Origin: an uncultured Acidobacteriota bacterium | GTDB lineage: Bacteria > Acidobacteriota > Blastocatellia > Pyrinomonadales > Pyrinomonadaceae | Length of the DNA stretch: 64,000 nt | NCBI GenBank assembly: GCA_937871585.1 | Contig: CALMPJ010000140.1 | Coordinates: 1 to 64,000, forward strand | Reading direction: 5' to 3' | Shown here: positions 1 to 9,237 of the stretch, piece by piece | How the letters are laid out: the number at the start of each line of letters is the position of its first letter | How positions within the stretch are numbered: position 1 is the stretch's first letter | The notes under the pieces: generated by a model | Told to the model about the DNA's origin: nothing | The model's input: the letters and a program-made list of their open reading frames with translations, nothing else | Database searches by the model: none | Translations under genes and position numbers: made by a program

Positions 1-1
1 T

Positions 2-340
2 GACTGTTCGGATGGCGGCATAGCCGTGACGATCGCCGAAAGCTGCTTCGCGTCCCTCGGCCGCTCGGCTACTGGAGCAGCCGTAGATCTCGTTTCGAAT
101 GGACTCTCGAAGGAGACAGTATTGTTTGGAGAGACACCGTCGCGAGTAGTTATTAGCTTTGGTGCTAACGACCTCGAAGCTGTCCGCGAGATCATCGGCG
201 AATATATGTTTGCGGTCATTGGTAAAGTTGGCGGCGAGCAATTGAGTATCGACGTCGATTCACATAACGCCATCTCGTCCGATATCACCGAGCTTGAAGC
301 AGCGTGGTCCGGAACGATCGCGACCACGCTCGAAGTTTGA
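2..340 (+). CDS. purL: Phosphoribosylformylglycinamidine synthase, C-terminal end (partial)
   Basis: This is the last 112 codons of a gene that begins before the window. PurL converts FGAR to FGAM in purine synthesis, using ATP and glutamine-derived ammonia. The open frame runs from base 2 and begins DCSDGGIAVTIAESC, which matches the 'SDGGLAVALAEsc' signature of the second AIRS C-terminal domain of PurL. It continues with VDLVSNGL, LFGETPSRVVISF and IGKVGGEQLSI, all typical of the small-type PurL tail. The GTG at 26 is an internal codon, not a start. A Rho-independent terminator follows 77 bases downstream. The family call is confident; how much is missing cannot be seen. Confidence 0.9.
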   Translation, partial: DCSDGGIAVTIAESCFASLGRSATGAAVDLVSNGLSKETVLFGETPSRVVISFGANDLEAVREIIGEYMFAVIGKVGGEQLSIDVDSHNAISSDITELEAAWSGTIATTLEV

Positions 341-349
341 TATCTTCCA

Positions 350-382
350 ATTCAAGAAAACTTCATAAAACCTTCATAAAAC
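350..382 (+). promoter_or_regulatory. Pho-box-like triple 11-bp direct repeat
   Basis: Two identical 11-mers, CTTCATAAAAC, lie back to back at 361-371 and 372-382. A degenerate copy, ATTCAAGAAAA, sits at 350-360. The PhoB box known from E. coli is a tandem 11-bp repeat of the form TGTCATAAAtC, and each perfect copy here matches it at most positions. A possible -10 (TACATT, 389-394) lies about 6 bases downstream, the geometry of activator-type promoters in which the box replaces the -35. It would drive the secreted protein starting at 466. Binding is inferred from sequence only. Confidence 0.5.
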
Positions 383-416
383 GCTAAGTACATTTCGGCA
401 GAAGCAAAGCAGAATT

Positions 417-448
417 AGGATCGAGTCATTACAACTCGATCCTTTTTT
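417..448 (+). terminator. Rho-independent terminator after purL, in the leader of the next gene
   Basis: A perfect 9-bp stem (GGATCGAGT at 418-426 with ACTCGATCC at 434-442) has a 7-base loop and is followed by six T (443-448). It terminates purL. It also lies downstream of the Pho-box-like repeat and ends only 17 bases before the next start codon, so it may act as an attenuator for that gene. Confidence 0.85.
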
Positions 449-465
449 GCATTTCGGAGATGAAG

Positions 466-3400
466 ATGAGAACTGCCACGTTAATTGCAGGAATCGTACG
501 CCTTGCCTTATTCGCTGTATTTGCGACCGCTTCGGCGACGGCGGCAACATTTACGGTCACAAACACCAACGACAGCGGTGCAGGCAGCTTGCGTCAGGCG
601 ATCCTTGACGCTGCGGGTGGCGGCGTTGATACGATCGTGTTCAATATCCCAGGCGGCGGCGTAAAAAAGATCGCTCCATTGACACCATTGCCGAGCGTTG
701 GGCCAAATACGATCGACGCGACGACACAGCCCGGCTGGTCTGTCGGTAATCTAATGATCGAACTAAGCGGTGAGAACATAACAGCAGCGGACTCAAAAGG
801 ACTGCAATTCATCAGTCTTCAGGCATTGCCAATGGTGTATGTGTGTGGGCTTGCGATAACACGCTTTCTTGAAACCGGCATCTACATTCAGGATTCCGAG
901 AACGTTACGATCGAAGGTTGTCACATAGGTACCGATACTACGGGAACATTCGCATTAAGCAATCAGGTAGGTGTTGTTATTCGGGCAGCAACATCAATCT
1001 TCGTCACACGAAACATAACGATCGGCGGTACCACTGCAGCAACGCGCAACGTAATAACAGGAAACAGTTTCCTTGGAATGGACATAGTCGGCGGCAATAA
1101 CCATGTTGTTAAAGGAAATTACTTCGGCACGGACAAGACCGGTACATATGCTGTCTCAAACCTAGTGGCAATAAATGCGATCGTATTTCAGGGCGTTTTT
1201 GGCGGCCCGACAACTGCCGAGCGTAACGTCATTTCCGGTAATCGCGGCAGAGCGATCGTTCTGGACGGAAGCGAATGTACGGTCCAGAACAACTATATTG
1301 GTGTAGCAGCCGACGGTACTTTGCCGCTCGGAAACGGTGGTAACGCCGTTGACCTGCTCGGCGGCTCTGACGACAACACCGTCGCCAACAACCTCATAGC
1401 TCATAATTTGGGCGAAGGCGTCAATGTCCGTGATTCGTCGGTTCTTTCCACCGGCAACAAGATCACGAACAACTCTATCTTCAATAACACGCAGAGTTTC
1501 GCCTTCGATAATCTAGGTATCGATCTCGATGACAACGGAGTTACGCCTAATGACGTGGACGATGCGGACACAGGAGCAAACAATCTGCAGAACGCGCCGG
1601 TTCTAACTTCAGCATCGACAACACTGACCAACACGAACATTCAGGGAACATTCAACAGTGCGGCAAGTACGTCATACCGAATTGAGTATTACGCCAACGA
1701 ATCAGATCTTAGCGAGGGCAAGACGCAGATCTTCGTGCAGAACATTACGACGAATGCCAGCGGAAACGCGACGATCAACGTAACCGTTCCATATGCATCG
1801 CACTATGGGCAGTACGTAACTGCAACCGCGACTCGAAATGCCGCACCATTTGATACATCTGAATTTTCGGTGCCGATCCCGATCTCCGTCACCACATTTG
1901 TTGTGACAAATACGAATAATTCAGGAGCGGGCAGTCTGCGGCAGGCGATCCTTGATGCGAATGCGACGGCGGAAGCCAACTTGATAACCTTCGCGATCAC
2001 GCCTCTCGACGGTACAGTGAAGACGATCACTCCAACCACGGCGTTGCCAACCGTTACGAGTCCCTTGGCGATCGACGGTTTGACGCAGAACGGTGCGAGC
2101 TGCGGAACGCCAAAGATCGAGCTCAACGGAACTAGCGCCGGAGCCGGTGTGGAAGGCCTAACGTTTACTTCGGACAACAATTCGGTACAAGGCTTGGTCG
2201 TGAATCGATTCTTGGGTGAAGGAATGTTGTTCGATTCGAGCCTGACGAACACGATCCGCTGCAATCGGATCGGCACGAACGCGGACGGCAATGCAGATCT
2301 CGGAAATGGTGGAAGCGGCCTTTTCCTCGACACTTCGCATTCCAACCAGATCGAAAACAACACGATCTCAGGTAATACACAAGCCGGCGTGCGAGGGCTC
2401 ATCATTCAATACAATTCGATCCGCGGCAACATCATTGGATTGAGTTCGGACGGCTCAAGTGTTCTGGCAAATTTGCAGGGAGGCATTTTGCTAGTCGGTG
2501 GACATTCAAACGATATTGGCGGTACAACTGAGGCAAAGCGAAATATCGTTTCGGGCAACAGTCTTGGCGGAATACTGATCGCGAACAGGTTCAATAATCG
2601 CGTACGAGGAAACTATGTTGGCGTTGACGGAAATGGAACCGGTACCACATTCGGCAATGGCGGCGGAGGTGTACTTATCGGAGCCACAACAGATGACAAC
2701 GTTATTGGAGGAACTAACACCGGCGAAGGAAACGTTATCGCGAACAATACAGGCGATGGCGTCTCTTTCTTGAGCACTGCGGGAACCGGAAATCGTGTCT
2801 CGGGAAATTCGATCCATGATAACGGCGGCCTTGGCATTGACCTCGCCGACAACGGCATCACAACCAATGACGCTGATGATCCTGACTCCGGTGCGAATGG
2901 CTTACAAAACTTCCCGGTCCTGACAGGTGCGGAATCTTTCTTCGGCGGTTTGAAAGTCATCGGAACGCTCAACAGTACTCCAGATACTACATTTCGGCTT
3001 GAATTCTACTCAAATGCGTCGTGTGATGCATCGGGAAATGGCGAAGGCAGAACATTTGTAGGGGCAATTGACGTAACCACAGACACAAACGGTGACGTAA
3101 GTTTCCTTCAAACCGTCACAGGAGTTGGCGTGTCGGTTGGTGAGCAAATCGCTGCCACAGCGACACGAAGATCGGCACCATACGATACCTCGGAATTCTC
3201 TCAATGCCGTGTTGCGACTGCCCTGACCGGAGCTACCGAGTTTACGGTAACGAACACGAGCAGCAGCGGTGCCGGCTCATTGCGAGAAGCGATAACTAAC
3301 GCTAATGCCAATCCGGACCTGAGTCAGATCAAATTCAACATTGCCGGCGGCGGTGTCAAGACGATCATTCCGACAACAGCATTACCACAGATCACACAAC

Positions 3401-5691
3401 CGTTGATCATCGATGGGCTTTCCCAGCCCGGAGCGACGTGTGCAACACCGCTTATCGAACTTGATGGCACAAGCACGTCAGGAGCCGACGGTCTTAATGT
3501 TACTGGTGCGGCGGATGTTCGTGGATTGATCATTAATCGATTTGACGGTGACGGCATCGAGTTCTCGATCAAAGGAAACAACAGCGTTCGATGCAGTCGG
3601 ATCGGCGTCAGCTCCGACGGTCTTTCACCGTCACGAAACGGCAGTAACGGGCTTTATTTCAATACTGTCAGTAACAACACGGTCGGCGGCATTAACGGCG
3701 ACGGCAATGTAATTTCCAGTAACGGGGCAGATAATCCGCCTGGATTCAATTTTGACGGTGGTATTCATTTTTTTCTTTCGACCGATAACGTCGTACAGGG
3801 CAACATCATCGGACTGAACAAGGACGGTCTTATCTCAACCACATTCCTGACCAATCGTCAGGAAAGCGGAATTGTGATGCTAAACACGGACCGGACATTG
3901 ATCGGCGGAACTACTGCCGCTGCGCGAAATATCATTGCCGGAAACGATTCGGTGGGAATATATACACAGAACAGCGATGATAACGTTTTCAGCGGAAACT
4001 ACATCGGCTTGGACATTAACGGCACAACTAGCGGGACGACTCTGAACCTAAACGGAGATGCCTTTAACTTAGGAAATTCACATGGGAACCGCATTGGCGG
4101 CACGGAAAGCGGCTCGGGGAATGTCATCTCCGGCAATTCTTCAGGTATTGTTCTCAGCGGCGCAAGCAAGGAAACGGTCATCCAAGGTAACATTATTGGT
4201 CTAGCCGCCGGCGGAATGTCGTCGGTCACCGCTCCGCAAACGGACGGTATCGAACTCGGACCTAGAAGTACAGCGATCATCGGCGGTAGAACAACGGCGG
4301 ACCGAAACATCATCGCAGGAAATAGCCGCGGCATTGTGATCTCAAATAACAATTTGACGGGCGAAACGGCGAATGCCTCGATCGAAGGAAACTACTTAGG
4401 CTTGGGTGCTGACGGCTCGACTGTATTTAATAACGGCGTGGTCGGAATTCTGCTGGAGGGCCTAGCGAACGGCAACCGAATAGGCGGATCGGCGCCAGGT
4501 TCTGGAAACGTTTTTGGCGGCAGCGGCTCCAAGATCCGACTCGATTCAAGCAATAATCTGGTCCAGGGAAATCTGATCGGCATGACTGCCGCCGGCACCG
4601 CAGATTCGTCGCCCTTCGGCACAGGCATCGAACTTCTTGCCAATGGCACCAACAACACCATCGGTGGATCGAGTGTGAGTGCGCGAAACGTGATCTCCGG
4701 CGGTGCCGACGGTATAAGGACAGCAGCCGGCGTAACAACCGCTAACGGAAATGTCATTCAAGGAAATATGATCGGAACCGCTCCGAACGGCACGTCCGCA
4801 CTACCTAATTCGCTGAACGGCATTGTTCTCGAATCAAGCAACAATACCGTCGTGAACAACACGATCGCCTTCAATACGCTGAAAGGAGTAGTAATACTTG
4901 CGAGCGGAAGCGGCAACCGTATTTCTGCCAACTCGATCTTCTCGAATGGAACAACCGCTGCACACGTTGGCATCGACCTCGGAAACGATGGGGTGACTCC
5001 GAACGACACCGGCGATGGCGACCTTGCCAACAACCATCAGAACTTTCCTGTGATCACAGCTGCCGGTGTTTTCGTCGCGGGTACCCTCAACAGCAATGCA
5101 AACTCAACATTCACGGTCGAGTTTTTTAAACAATCCGTAGCCGACACAAGCGGTTTTGGCGAAGGAGCGACGTACATCGGCTCGGTCAACGTAACAACTA
5201 ATGGAAGCGGCAATGCCACATTTACGTTTACGCCTGCTTCGAGCCTTTCGCCCGGACAGTTCATCACCGCGACCGCTACGAATCAAGGCGGCGACACCTC
5301 TGAATTCTCGCAAGCATTTCAGGTCAACGGCCCAACCTCTGCGAACGTTGAGGTTGCCGGCCGAGTCATTTCAAATACCGGAATGCCCATTGGTCGAACC
5401 TACCTGACGCTTGCCGATCAGAGCGGCAATGTCCATCAGTCGTTGACAAATCCATTCGGCTACTTTAGATTCTCCGATGTTCCATCGGGGCAGACCTACA
5501 TTCTGAGTATGAATTCGAAATCGTTTGAGTTCACGCCGTCGAGCATTGTGTTGACAGTAACTTCCGAGATAACTGACATGATGATCATCGGTACAAGACG
5601 AGAGGACCATACTGCTCCTCAACAATCTCCGATCAAGGACATCGGTCCGGCGAAACTTGACCCGAATACGCTGGACAAGCGGCGGCCTTGA
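466..5691 (+). CDS. Giant secreted parallel beta-helix protein with three repeated modules
   Basis: This is a secreted or surface protein of about 1741 residues with no recognised enzyme function. An N-terminal signal peptide ends near SATAA. Three modules follow, each about 450 residues. Each starts with the motif VTNTNDSGAGSLRQAI (near residues 31, 480 and 927), runs through many right-handed beta-helix turns (GNYIG, RNVISGN, IGGT), then an Asp-rich stretch of the type GIDLDDNGVTPND and a beta-sandwich-like segment ending DTSEFS. The last ~110 residues resemble a carboxypeptidase regulatory-like domain (GRVISNTGMPIG...GYFRFSDVPSG). I chose ATG 466 over ATG 460 because GGAG at 456-459 is well spaced only for 466. 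No sorting signal is seen at the C-terminus. Adhesion or glycan binding is possible but unproven. Confidence 0.85.
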   Translation: MRTATLIAGIVRLALFAVFATASATAATFTVTNTNDSGAGSLRQAILDAAGGGVDTIVFNIPGGGVKKIAPLTPLPSVGPNTIDATTQPGWSVGNLMIELSGENITAADSKGLQFISLQALPMVYVCGLAITRFLETGIYIQDSENVTIEGCHIGTDTTGTFALSNQVGVVIRAATSIFVTRNITIGGTTAATRNVITGNSFLGMDIVGGNNHVVKGNYFGTDKTGTYAVSNLVAINAIVFQGVFGGPTTAERNVISGNRGRAIVLDGSECTVQNNYIGVAADGTLPLGNGGNAVDLLGGSDDNTVANNLIAHNLGEGVNVRDSSVLSTGNKITNNSIFNNTQSFAFDNLGIDLDDNGVTPNDVDDADTGANNLQNAPVLTSASTTLTNTNIQGTFNSAASTSYRIEYYANESDLSEGKTQIFVQNITTNASGNATINVTVPYASHYGQYVTATATRNAAPFDTSEFSVPIPISVTTFVVTNTNNSGAGSLRQAILDANATAEANLITFAITPLDGTVKTITPTTALPTVTSPLAIDGLTQNGASCGTPKIELNGTSAGAGVEGLTFTSDNNSVQGLVVNRFLGEGMLFDSSLTNTIRCNRIGTNADGNADLGNGGSGLFLDTSHSNQIENNTISGNTQAGVRGLIIQYNSIRGNIIGLSSDGSSVLANLQGGILLVGGHSNDIGGTTEAKRNIVSGNSLGGILIANRFNNRVRGNYVGVDGNGTGTTFGNGGGGVLIGATTDDNVIGGTNTGEGNVIANNTGDGVSFLSTAGTGNRVSGNSIHDNGGLGIDLADNGITTNDADDPDSGANGLQNFPVLTGAESFFGGLKVIGTLNSTPDTTFRLEFYSNASCDASGNGEGRTFVGAIDVTTDTNGDVSFLQTVTGVGVSVGEQIAATATRRSAPYDTSEFSQCRVATALTGATEFTVTNTSSSGAGSLREAITNANANPDLSQIKFNIAGGGVKTIIPTTALPQITQPLIIDGLSQPGATCATPLIELDGTSTSGADGLNVTGAADVRGLIINRFDGDGIEFSIKGNNSVRCSRIGVSSDGLSPSRNGSNGLYFNTVSNNTVGGINGDGNVISSNGADNPPGFNFDGGIHFFLSTDNVVQGNIIGLNKDGLISTTFLTNRQESGIVMLNTDRTLIGGTTAAARNIIAGNDSVGIYTQNSDDNVFSGNYIGLDINGTTSGTTLNLNGDAFNLGNSHGNRIGGTESGSGNVISGNSSGIVLSGASKETVIQGNIIGLAAGGMSSVTAPQTDGIELGPRSTAIIGGRTTADRNIIAGNSRGIVISNNNLTGETANASIEGNYLGLGADGSTVFNNGVVGILLEGLANGNRIGGSAPGSGNVFGGSGSKIRLDSSNNLVQGNLIGMTAAGTADSSPFGTGIELLANGTNNTIGGSSVSARNVISGGADGIRTAAGVTTANGNVIQGNMIGTAPNGTSALPNSLNGIVLESSNNTVVNNTIAFNTLKGVVILASGSGNRISANSIFSNGTTAAHVGIDLGNDGVTPNDTGDGDLANNHQNFPVITAAGVFVAGTLNSNANSTFTVEFFKQSVADTSGFGEGATYIGSVNVTTNGSGNATFTFTPASSLSPGQFITATATNQGGDTSEFSQAFQVNGPTSANVEVAGRVISNTGMPIGRTYLTLADQSGNVHQSLTNPFGYFRFSDVPSGQTYILSMNSKSFEFTPSSIVLTVTSEITDMMIIGTRREDHTAPQQSPIKDIGPAKLDPNTLDKRRP

Positions 5692-5697
5692 TTGCAT

Positions 5698-5738
5698 CGC
5701 CGGCGAGGCTTAGTCTCTAGTAATGAGCCTCGCCGGCG
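5698..5738 (+). promoter_or_regulatory. 13-bp hairpin with the hemW start codon in its loop
   Basis: Left arm CGCCGGCGAGGCT (5698-5710) pairs perfectly with right arm AGCCTCGCCGGCG (5726-5738). The 15-base loop ends with the ATG of hemW (5723-5725), so the right arm is the first codons of hemW. No strong T run follows on the plus strand. It could slow translation initiation or act as a weak terminator for the upstream gene. Confidence 0.6.
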
Positions 5739-6826
5739 TTTATCTTCATATTCCATTCTGCAAGTCGAGATGCTCGTACTGCGATTTCGCGACCGATGTG
5801 TGGCGAGATGCGGCCTCGGTAGAGCGGTACGTCGATGCGATCTGTTCTGAAATTTCAGATTTCAAATCTGAGATTCTAATGTCCGTTGACACCATCTACT
5901 TCGGCGGCGGAACACCATCCTTACTTTCGCCAGAACAAGTCGAACATATCCTCAATGTCTTTCGTGGCAATTTCGACGTTACAGCCGATGTCGAGATCAC
6001 AATGGAGATGAATCCAGCGACCGTGACGCCCGAGACGCTCAACGCATACCGCGAGCTTGGCGTAAACCGCGCGAGTTTCGGCGTTCAGACATTCAACGAA
6101 CAAGATCTAAAACTGCTTGCTCGCGGACATGATGCGAACGATGCACGGCAGACATACAAAATGCTTCGAGATGCTGGCTTCACGAATATTAGTTTCGATC
6201 TGATAGCCGGATTGCCCGGTCAAACTCTCGATGACTGGACACGAAATCTCGATGAGGCTCTCGGGATGTCACCGGAACATTTGTCGCTCTACCTGCTCGA
6301 GATCCACGAAAGCACGCCTCTTGCCGAGCAAGTTCGTAGTGGCCGGCGAAAGCCGATTGACGAAGAAGTAGCTGCGGAGATGTATGAGTTGATGCTTGAT
6401 CGACTCGTAAATGTTGGCTATGAGCAATACGAGATATCGAACTTTTCGAAGCCGGGATACGAATCACGCCATAATTCGAAATACTGGACACTCGATTCGG
6501 TCTATGGCTTTGGCGTGTCCGCACATTCGTTCGACGGAACACAGCGATACGCAAATGTTCGCGATACAGCTCAGTATGTAGAGAAGATAGAATCCGGTTC
6601 ATCGCCTGAAGCATTTCGTGAGAATATCGACCGCGAATCAGAATCGATCTTTCTCGGCCTGAGGTTGGAGCGCGGCATTTCGATGACGAGCAATCAGATC
6701 GACAAGTACAGAAAAGAAATCGAAAAGCTCGCCGCCGACGATCTCTTAGCGTTGGACGGCAACAAGTTAAAACTAACTCGTCGCGGCAAGTTGTTTTCAA
6801 ACGAAGTGTTCGCGGTGTTCGTCTAG
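5723..6826 (+). CDS. hemW: HemW-type radical SAM protein (heme chaperone family)
   Basis: The 367-residue protein is of the HemN/HemW radical SAM family. The 4Fe-4S/SAM motif CKSRCSYC (residues 13-20) is intact, with YFGGGTPSLL, MEMNPATVT, NRASFGVQTF and DLIAGLPGQT following in family order. The N-terminus starts directly at the VYLHIPFC strand, as in HemW rather than the longer HemN, so heme transfer rather than coproporphyrinogen oxidation is the likelier role. No Shine-Dalgarno is visible before the ATG, and the start lies inside a hairpin. The 3' end overlaps the convergent nucleotidase gene by 4 bases. The HemN/HemW distinction rests on length and N-terminus only. Confidence 0.88.
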   Translation: MSLAGVYLHIPFCKSRCSYCDFATDVWRDAASVERYVDAICSEISDFKSEILMSVDTIYFGGGTPSLLSPEQVEHILNVFRGNFDVTADVEITMEMNPATVTPETLNAYRELGVNRASFGVQTFNEQDLKLLARGHDANDARQTYKMLRDAGFTNISFDLIAGLPGQTLDDWTRNLDEALGMSPEHLSLYLLEIHESTPLAEQVRSGRRKPIDEEVAAEMYELMLDRLVNVGYEQYEISNFSKPGYESRHNSKYWTLDSVYGFGVSAHSFDGTQRYANVRDTAQYVEKIESGSSPEAFRENIDRESESIFLGLRLERGISMTSNQIDKYRKEIEKLAADDLLALDGNKLKLTRRGKLFSNEVFAVFV

Positions 6827-8331
6827 TTAATACGCTTGATGCGTCCGTCCGTCACCGGTGCGATGGTCGCGTTTGGCGAGTTTTTGATCGCATTTTCCAG
6901 CATATCGGAATCTTTCGGTGCAGTCGCCGCGTCGGTCAAAAGCTTGCCTTCCTTGAGCATCGTATATCCGTCGCCGCCGCGAGAGACTAGAAAATCAGAT
7001 GTCGCGATCGAGTATTTCGCATTGTCATCTAGCGGTTTTCCGCCGACGGAAACGGAGACTATACGGCTGCCGGCTGGTTTCTTGGCATCGAATTCGAATC
7101 GCAATCCTGATACCTGCGGAAAGCGTCCGGGCTCGGCATCTTCGCCGGGGCCGCTTCGGGCGACGCCGTGTTCGAGTATTCTTCGAAGCAAAGCTCCCGA
7201 AACCTCGACCTTTACGATCGGATTATTGAACGGCAATATCGACAGCACGTCACGTTTTGTGAGCGGGCCGGGCTGATACGTTAAGTCAGCTCGGATCGAG
7301 CCTCCATTCATAAATCCGATATCGGCTCCGGTCTCTTTCCGATATGCGTCTGCTATGAAATTGCCGACGTTAGTTTCCTGCGTTCGTCCTGATTCGGAGA
7401 TAGCGTCGAGTGCGACCGAAGTTGAGCCGACGGCAACCGCGAGTCGTTCTAGTAATGGCCGATACTTTTCGAAAACGGGAGCAAACTCTGGTGCTTCGGC
7501 GATCTTGTCGGTGACCGGAATGATCTCCCAATCGATCGCCGCCAGCTTCTTCGTTGCCGCGTCAAACGTCAAATTGAACTTGCCGATCTCACGCGCATCA
7601 GCCGTCATCTTGAATATCGGCGTGCCGTTTGCGGACGATTGCAGCAGCGTATGTTCATGGCCGCCGAGAATCAGATCGAAATCGGCACAGCGGGCAAGCT
7701 GCTTGTCCTCAGACATGAACAAATGGGTTAGTCCAATTACAGCGCTAACCTTCTCTTTTTTGCGCATCTGCTTGACGAGCTTCTTTGCAGACGAACAAAA
7801 GTCAGTTACGTTCAACGCGTTTTCCATCGACGAAGTTTGCTTGGTCGCCGGCAAAATGTAGCCGATGATGCCGATCTTGACGCCTTGAAATTCGCGAATG
7901 ACATACGGCGGCGTATTCGCAAACGTCTTTCCGGTTCGTGTATCGACAACATTAGTTCCGAGCCATTGAAACTTTGACTCTTTCATTCGGGCAAGCAGCT
8001 CTTCGGTCTTGATATCGAACTCGTGATTACCTAACACTGCGTAGTCCAATCCAACAGCGTTCCACGCATCGATCATCTGTGCGCCTTTGTATGTACGCGT
8101 TTCGACCGACGGTGACAACGTGTCGCCGCCGAGCGTGAATATCGTATTCGGATTTCGAGCGAGGGTTTCTTTTCTGACGGTCAACAATCTGGCAAGCCCG
8201 CCGCGAGTTCCGCCGTCGACCGGCGTGAATTGATACACGTCGTTCACGTGCAGAATAGTGACGCGAACAGACTGGCCAACGGTGGCGATAGTTCCAAATA
8301 AGACAACGGCGAGAAGCAGCAGGCGTTTCAT
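6823..8331 (-). CDS. Secreted 5'-nucleotidase / UDP-sugar hydrolase family protein
   Basis: The 502-residue protein starts with a clear signal peptide (MKRLLLLAVVLFGTIATVGQ), so it probably acts in the periplasm. The N-terminal calcineurin-like metallophosphatase domain shows all the metal motifs: ILHVNDVY, GGDTLSPS, LGNHEFD, LTHLF and GGHEHT. The C-terminal 5'-nucleotidase domain is seen in ETNVGNFIADAYR, FMNGGSIRADL and FLVSRGGDGYTM. Relatives such as UshA remove phosphate from nucleotides, salvaging nucleosides and phosphate. Substrate cannot be read from sequence. kynA follows on the opposite side with a 4-base gap upstream, in the same direction, so the two may be cotranscribed. Confidence 0.88.
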   Translation of the reverse strand: MKRLLLLAVVLFGTIATVGQSVRVTILHVNDVYQFTPVDGGTRGGLARLLTVRKETLARNPNTIFTLGGDTLSPSVETRTYKGAQMIDAWNAVGLDYAVLGNHEFDIKTEELLARMKESKFQWLGTNVVDTRTGKTFANTPPYVIREFQGVKIGIIGYILPATKQTSSMENALNVTDFCSSAKKLVKQMRKKEKVSAVIGLTHLFMSEDKQLARCADFDLILGGHEHTLLQSSANGTPIFKMTADAREIGKFNLTFDAATKKLAAIDWEIIPVTDKIAEAPEFAPVFEKYRPLLERLAVAVGSTSVALDAISESGRTQETNVGNFIADAYRKETGADIGFMNGGSIRADLTYQPGPLTKRDVLSILPFNNPIVKVEVSGALLRRILEHGVARSGPGEDAEPGRFPQVSGLRFEFDAKKPAGSRIVSVSVGGKPLDDNAKYSIATSDFLVSRGGDGYTMLKEGKLLTDAATAPKDSDMLENAIKNSPNATIAPVTDGRIKRIN

Positions 8332-8335
8332 AATG

Positions 8336-9124
8336 TCATTGTTCGAGTTTCAAGTGAGTTCGGGCTTCCCAGATCTCAGGGAAACATTTTTTTGTGATCG
8401 TCGTCATCAAATAGCCGACGCCGTCCGAGCCACCCGTGCCGCGTTTCATTCCGAGCATTCTCTCGACCATCATTACGTGATGAAAACGCCAAAGTGCGAT
8501 GTTCTCGTCATGCTCGATCAGGAGATCCTGCATATTGAAAAGATCAGGATGATCTTCGGGCTTGGCGAGAATTTTGACGATCGTAGCCACGCGGCCATCA
8601 TGATCGCCAACGTCAAAGCCTTCGCGACCGAGCAACGCCCAGAATTCGTCTGCTAGACTTGGTTCGGCAAATCGACGCCTGAGGCGTTCGTACGAAAATT
8701 CGTCGTTTCTGAAATTCTCGAGCAGTTGTTCGCTCTTTAAGCCCGAGACGAACTCGAGCTCACGAAATTGCATCGACTGAAATCCGCTTGCGGGATTTAG
8801 CTTGTCGCGAAATTCGAGAAAGCCGATCTGAGCCATCGTCTCGAGCACGTGTATTTGCGACACCATCACCTTTTCGATCGCTGTCACCGCTTTCAAGCTG
8901 TGATTTACTCGAAAAGCGCGGCCCTCGCCGAGCCAGCCGATCGTCGCGTCGATCTCGTGCAGTATCTGTTTGAACCAAAGCTCGTATGTCTGATGGATCA
9001 CAATGAAGAGCAATTCATCGTGGCTTGTCGGATCAGAAAGAGTCGTCTGAAGTTCCAGCAATTCAGGAACGCGAAGGTATTCGTTATAGGTTAGAAGCGA
9101 GTTTTTTCCGTATTCGTGTGACAT
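8336..9124 (-). CDS. kynA: Tryptophan 2,3-dioxygenase
   Basis: The 262-residue protein matches heme-dependent tryptophan 2,3-dioxygenase, which opens the indole ring to N-formylkynurenine, the first step of the kynurenine route. Signatures are LTYNEYLRVPELL, HDELLFIVIHQTYELWFKQ, FRELEFVSG and the C-terminal WRFHHVMMVERMLG followed by GTGGSDGVGYL, which contains the axial heme histidine. Length is close to the family's 260-290. No other kynurenine gene is in the window. It lies 4 bases upstream of the 5'-nucleotidase gene on the same strand. Confidence 0.93.
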   Translation of the reverse strand: MSHEYGKNSLLTYNEYLRVPELLELQTTLSDPTSHDELLFIVIHQTYELWFKQILHEIDATIGWLGEGRAFRVNHSLKAVTAIEKVMVSQIHVLETMAQIGFLEFRDKLNPASGFQSMQFRELEFVSGLKSEQLLENFRNDEFSYERLRRRFAEPSLADEFWALLGREGFDVGDHDGRVATIVKILAKPEDHPDLFNMQDLLIEHDENIALWRFHHVMMVERMLGMKRGTGGSDGVGYLMTTITKKCFPEIWEARTHLKLEQ

Positions 9125-9199
9125 TTCCGGCGGGCAATCTAATTGCTGTTATTGAGTCAATATTGGGTCAAACCGCCACCTATGTCAACAAAGATGCCG

Positions 9200-9219
9200 A
9201 AATGTAAAGAAATGTAAAG
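9200..9219 (+). repeat. 10-bp tandem repeat upstream of the csp promoter
   Basis: The 10-mer AAATGTAAAG occurs twice in a row, within a purine/A-rich tract that ends just before the -35 box at 9238. It could act as an UP-type element. Otherwise the 360-base gap between kynA and the cold-shock gene holds the csp promoter and a long untranslated leader, with no gene visible. Confidence 0.5.
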
Positions 9220-9237
9220 AAAAAGTGTAGAAATCCC

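Noticed and set aside
1803-2405. 200-codon minus frame in the beta-helix gene
   Set aside because: Result of repeated codon use in the true frame, no signal or motif.
466-5691. Regular repeated DNA words in the beta-helix gene that look like array repeats
   Set aside because: They encode the repeated protein modules and have no spacers, so not CRISPR.
6189-6800. 203-codon minus frame inside hemW
   Set aside because: Arg/Ser-rich antisense frame; hemW is unambiguous.
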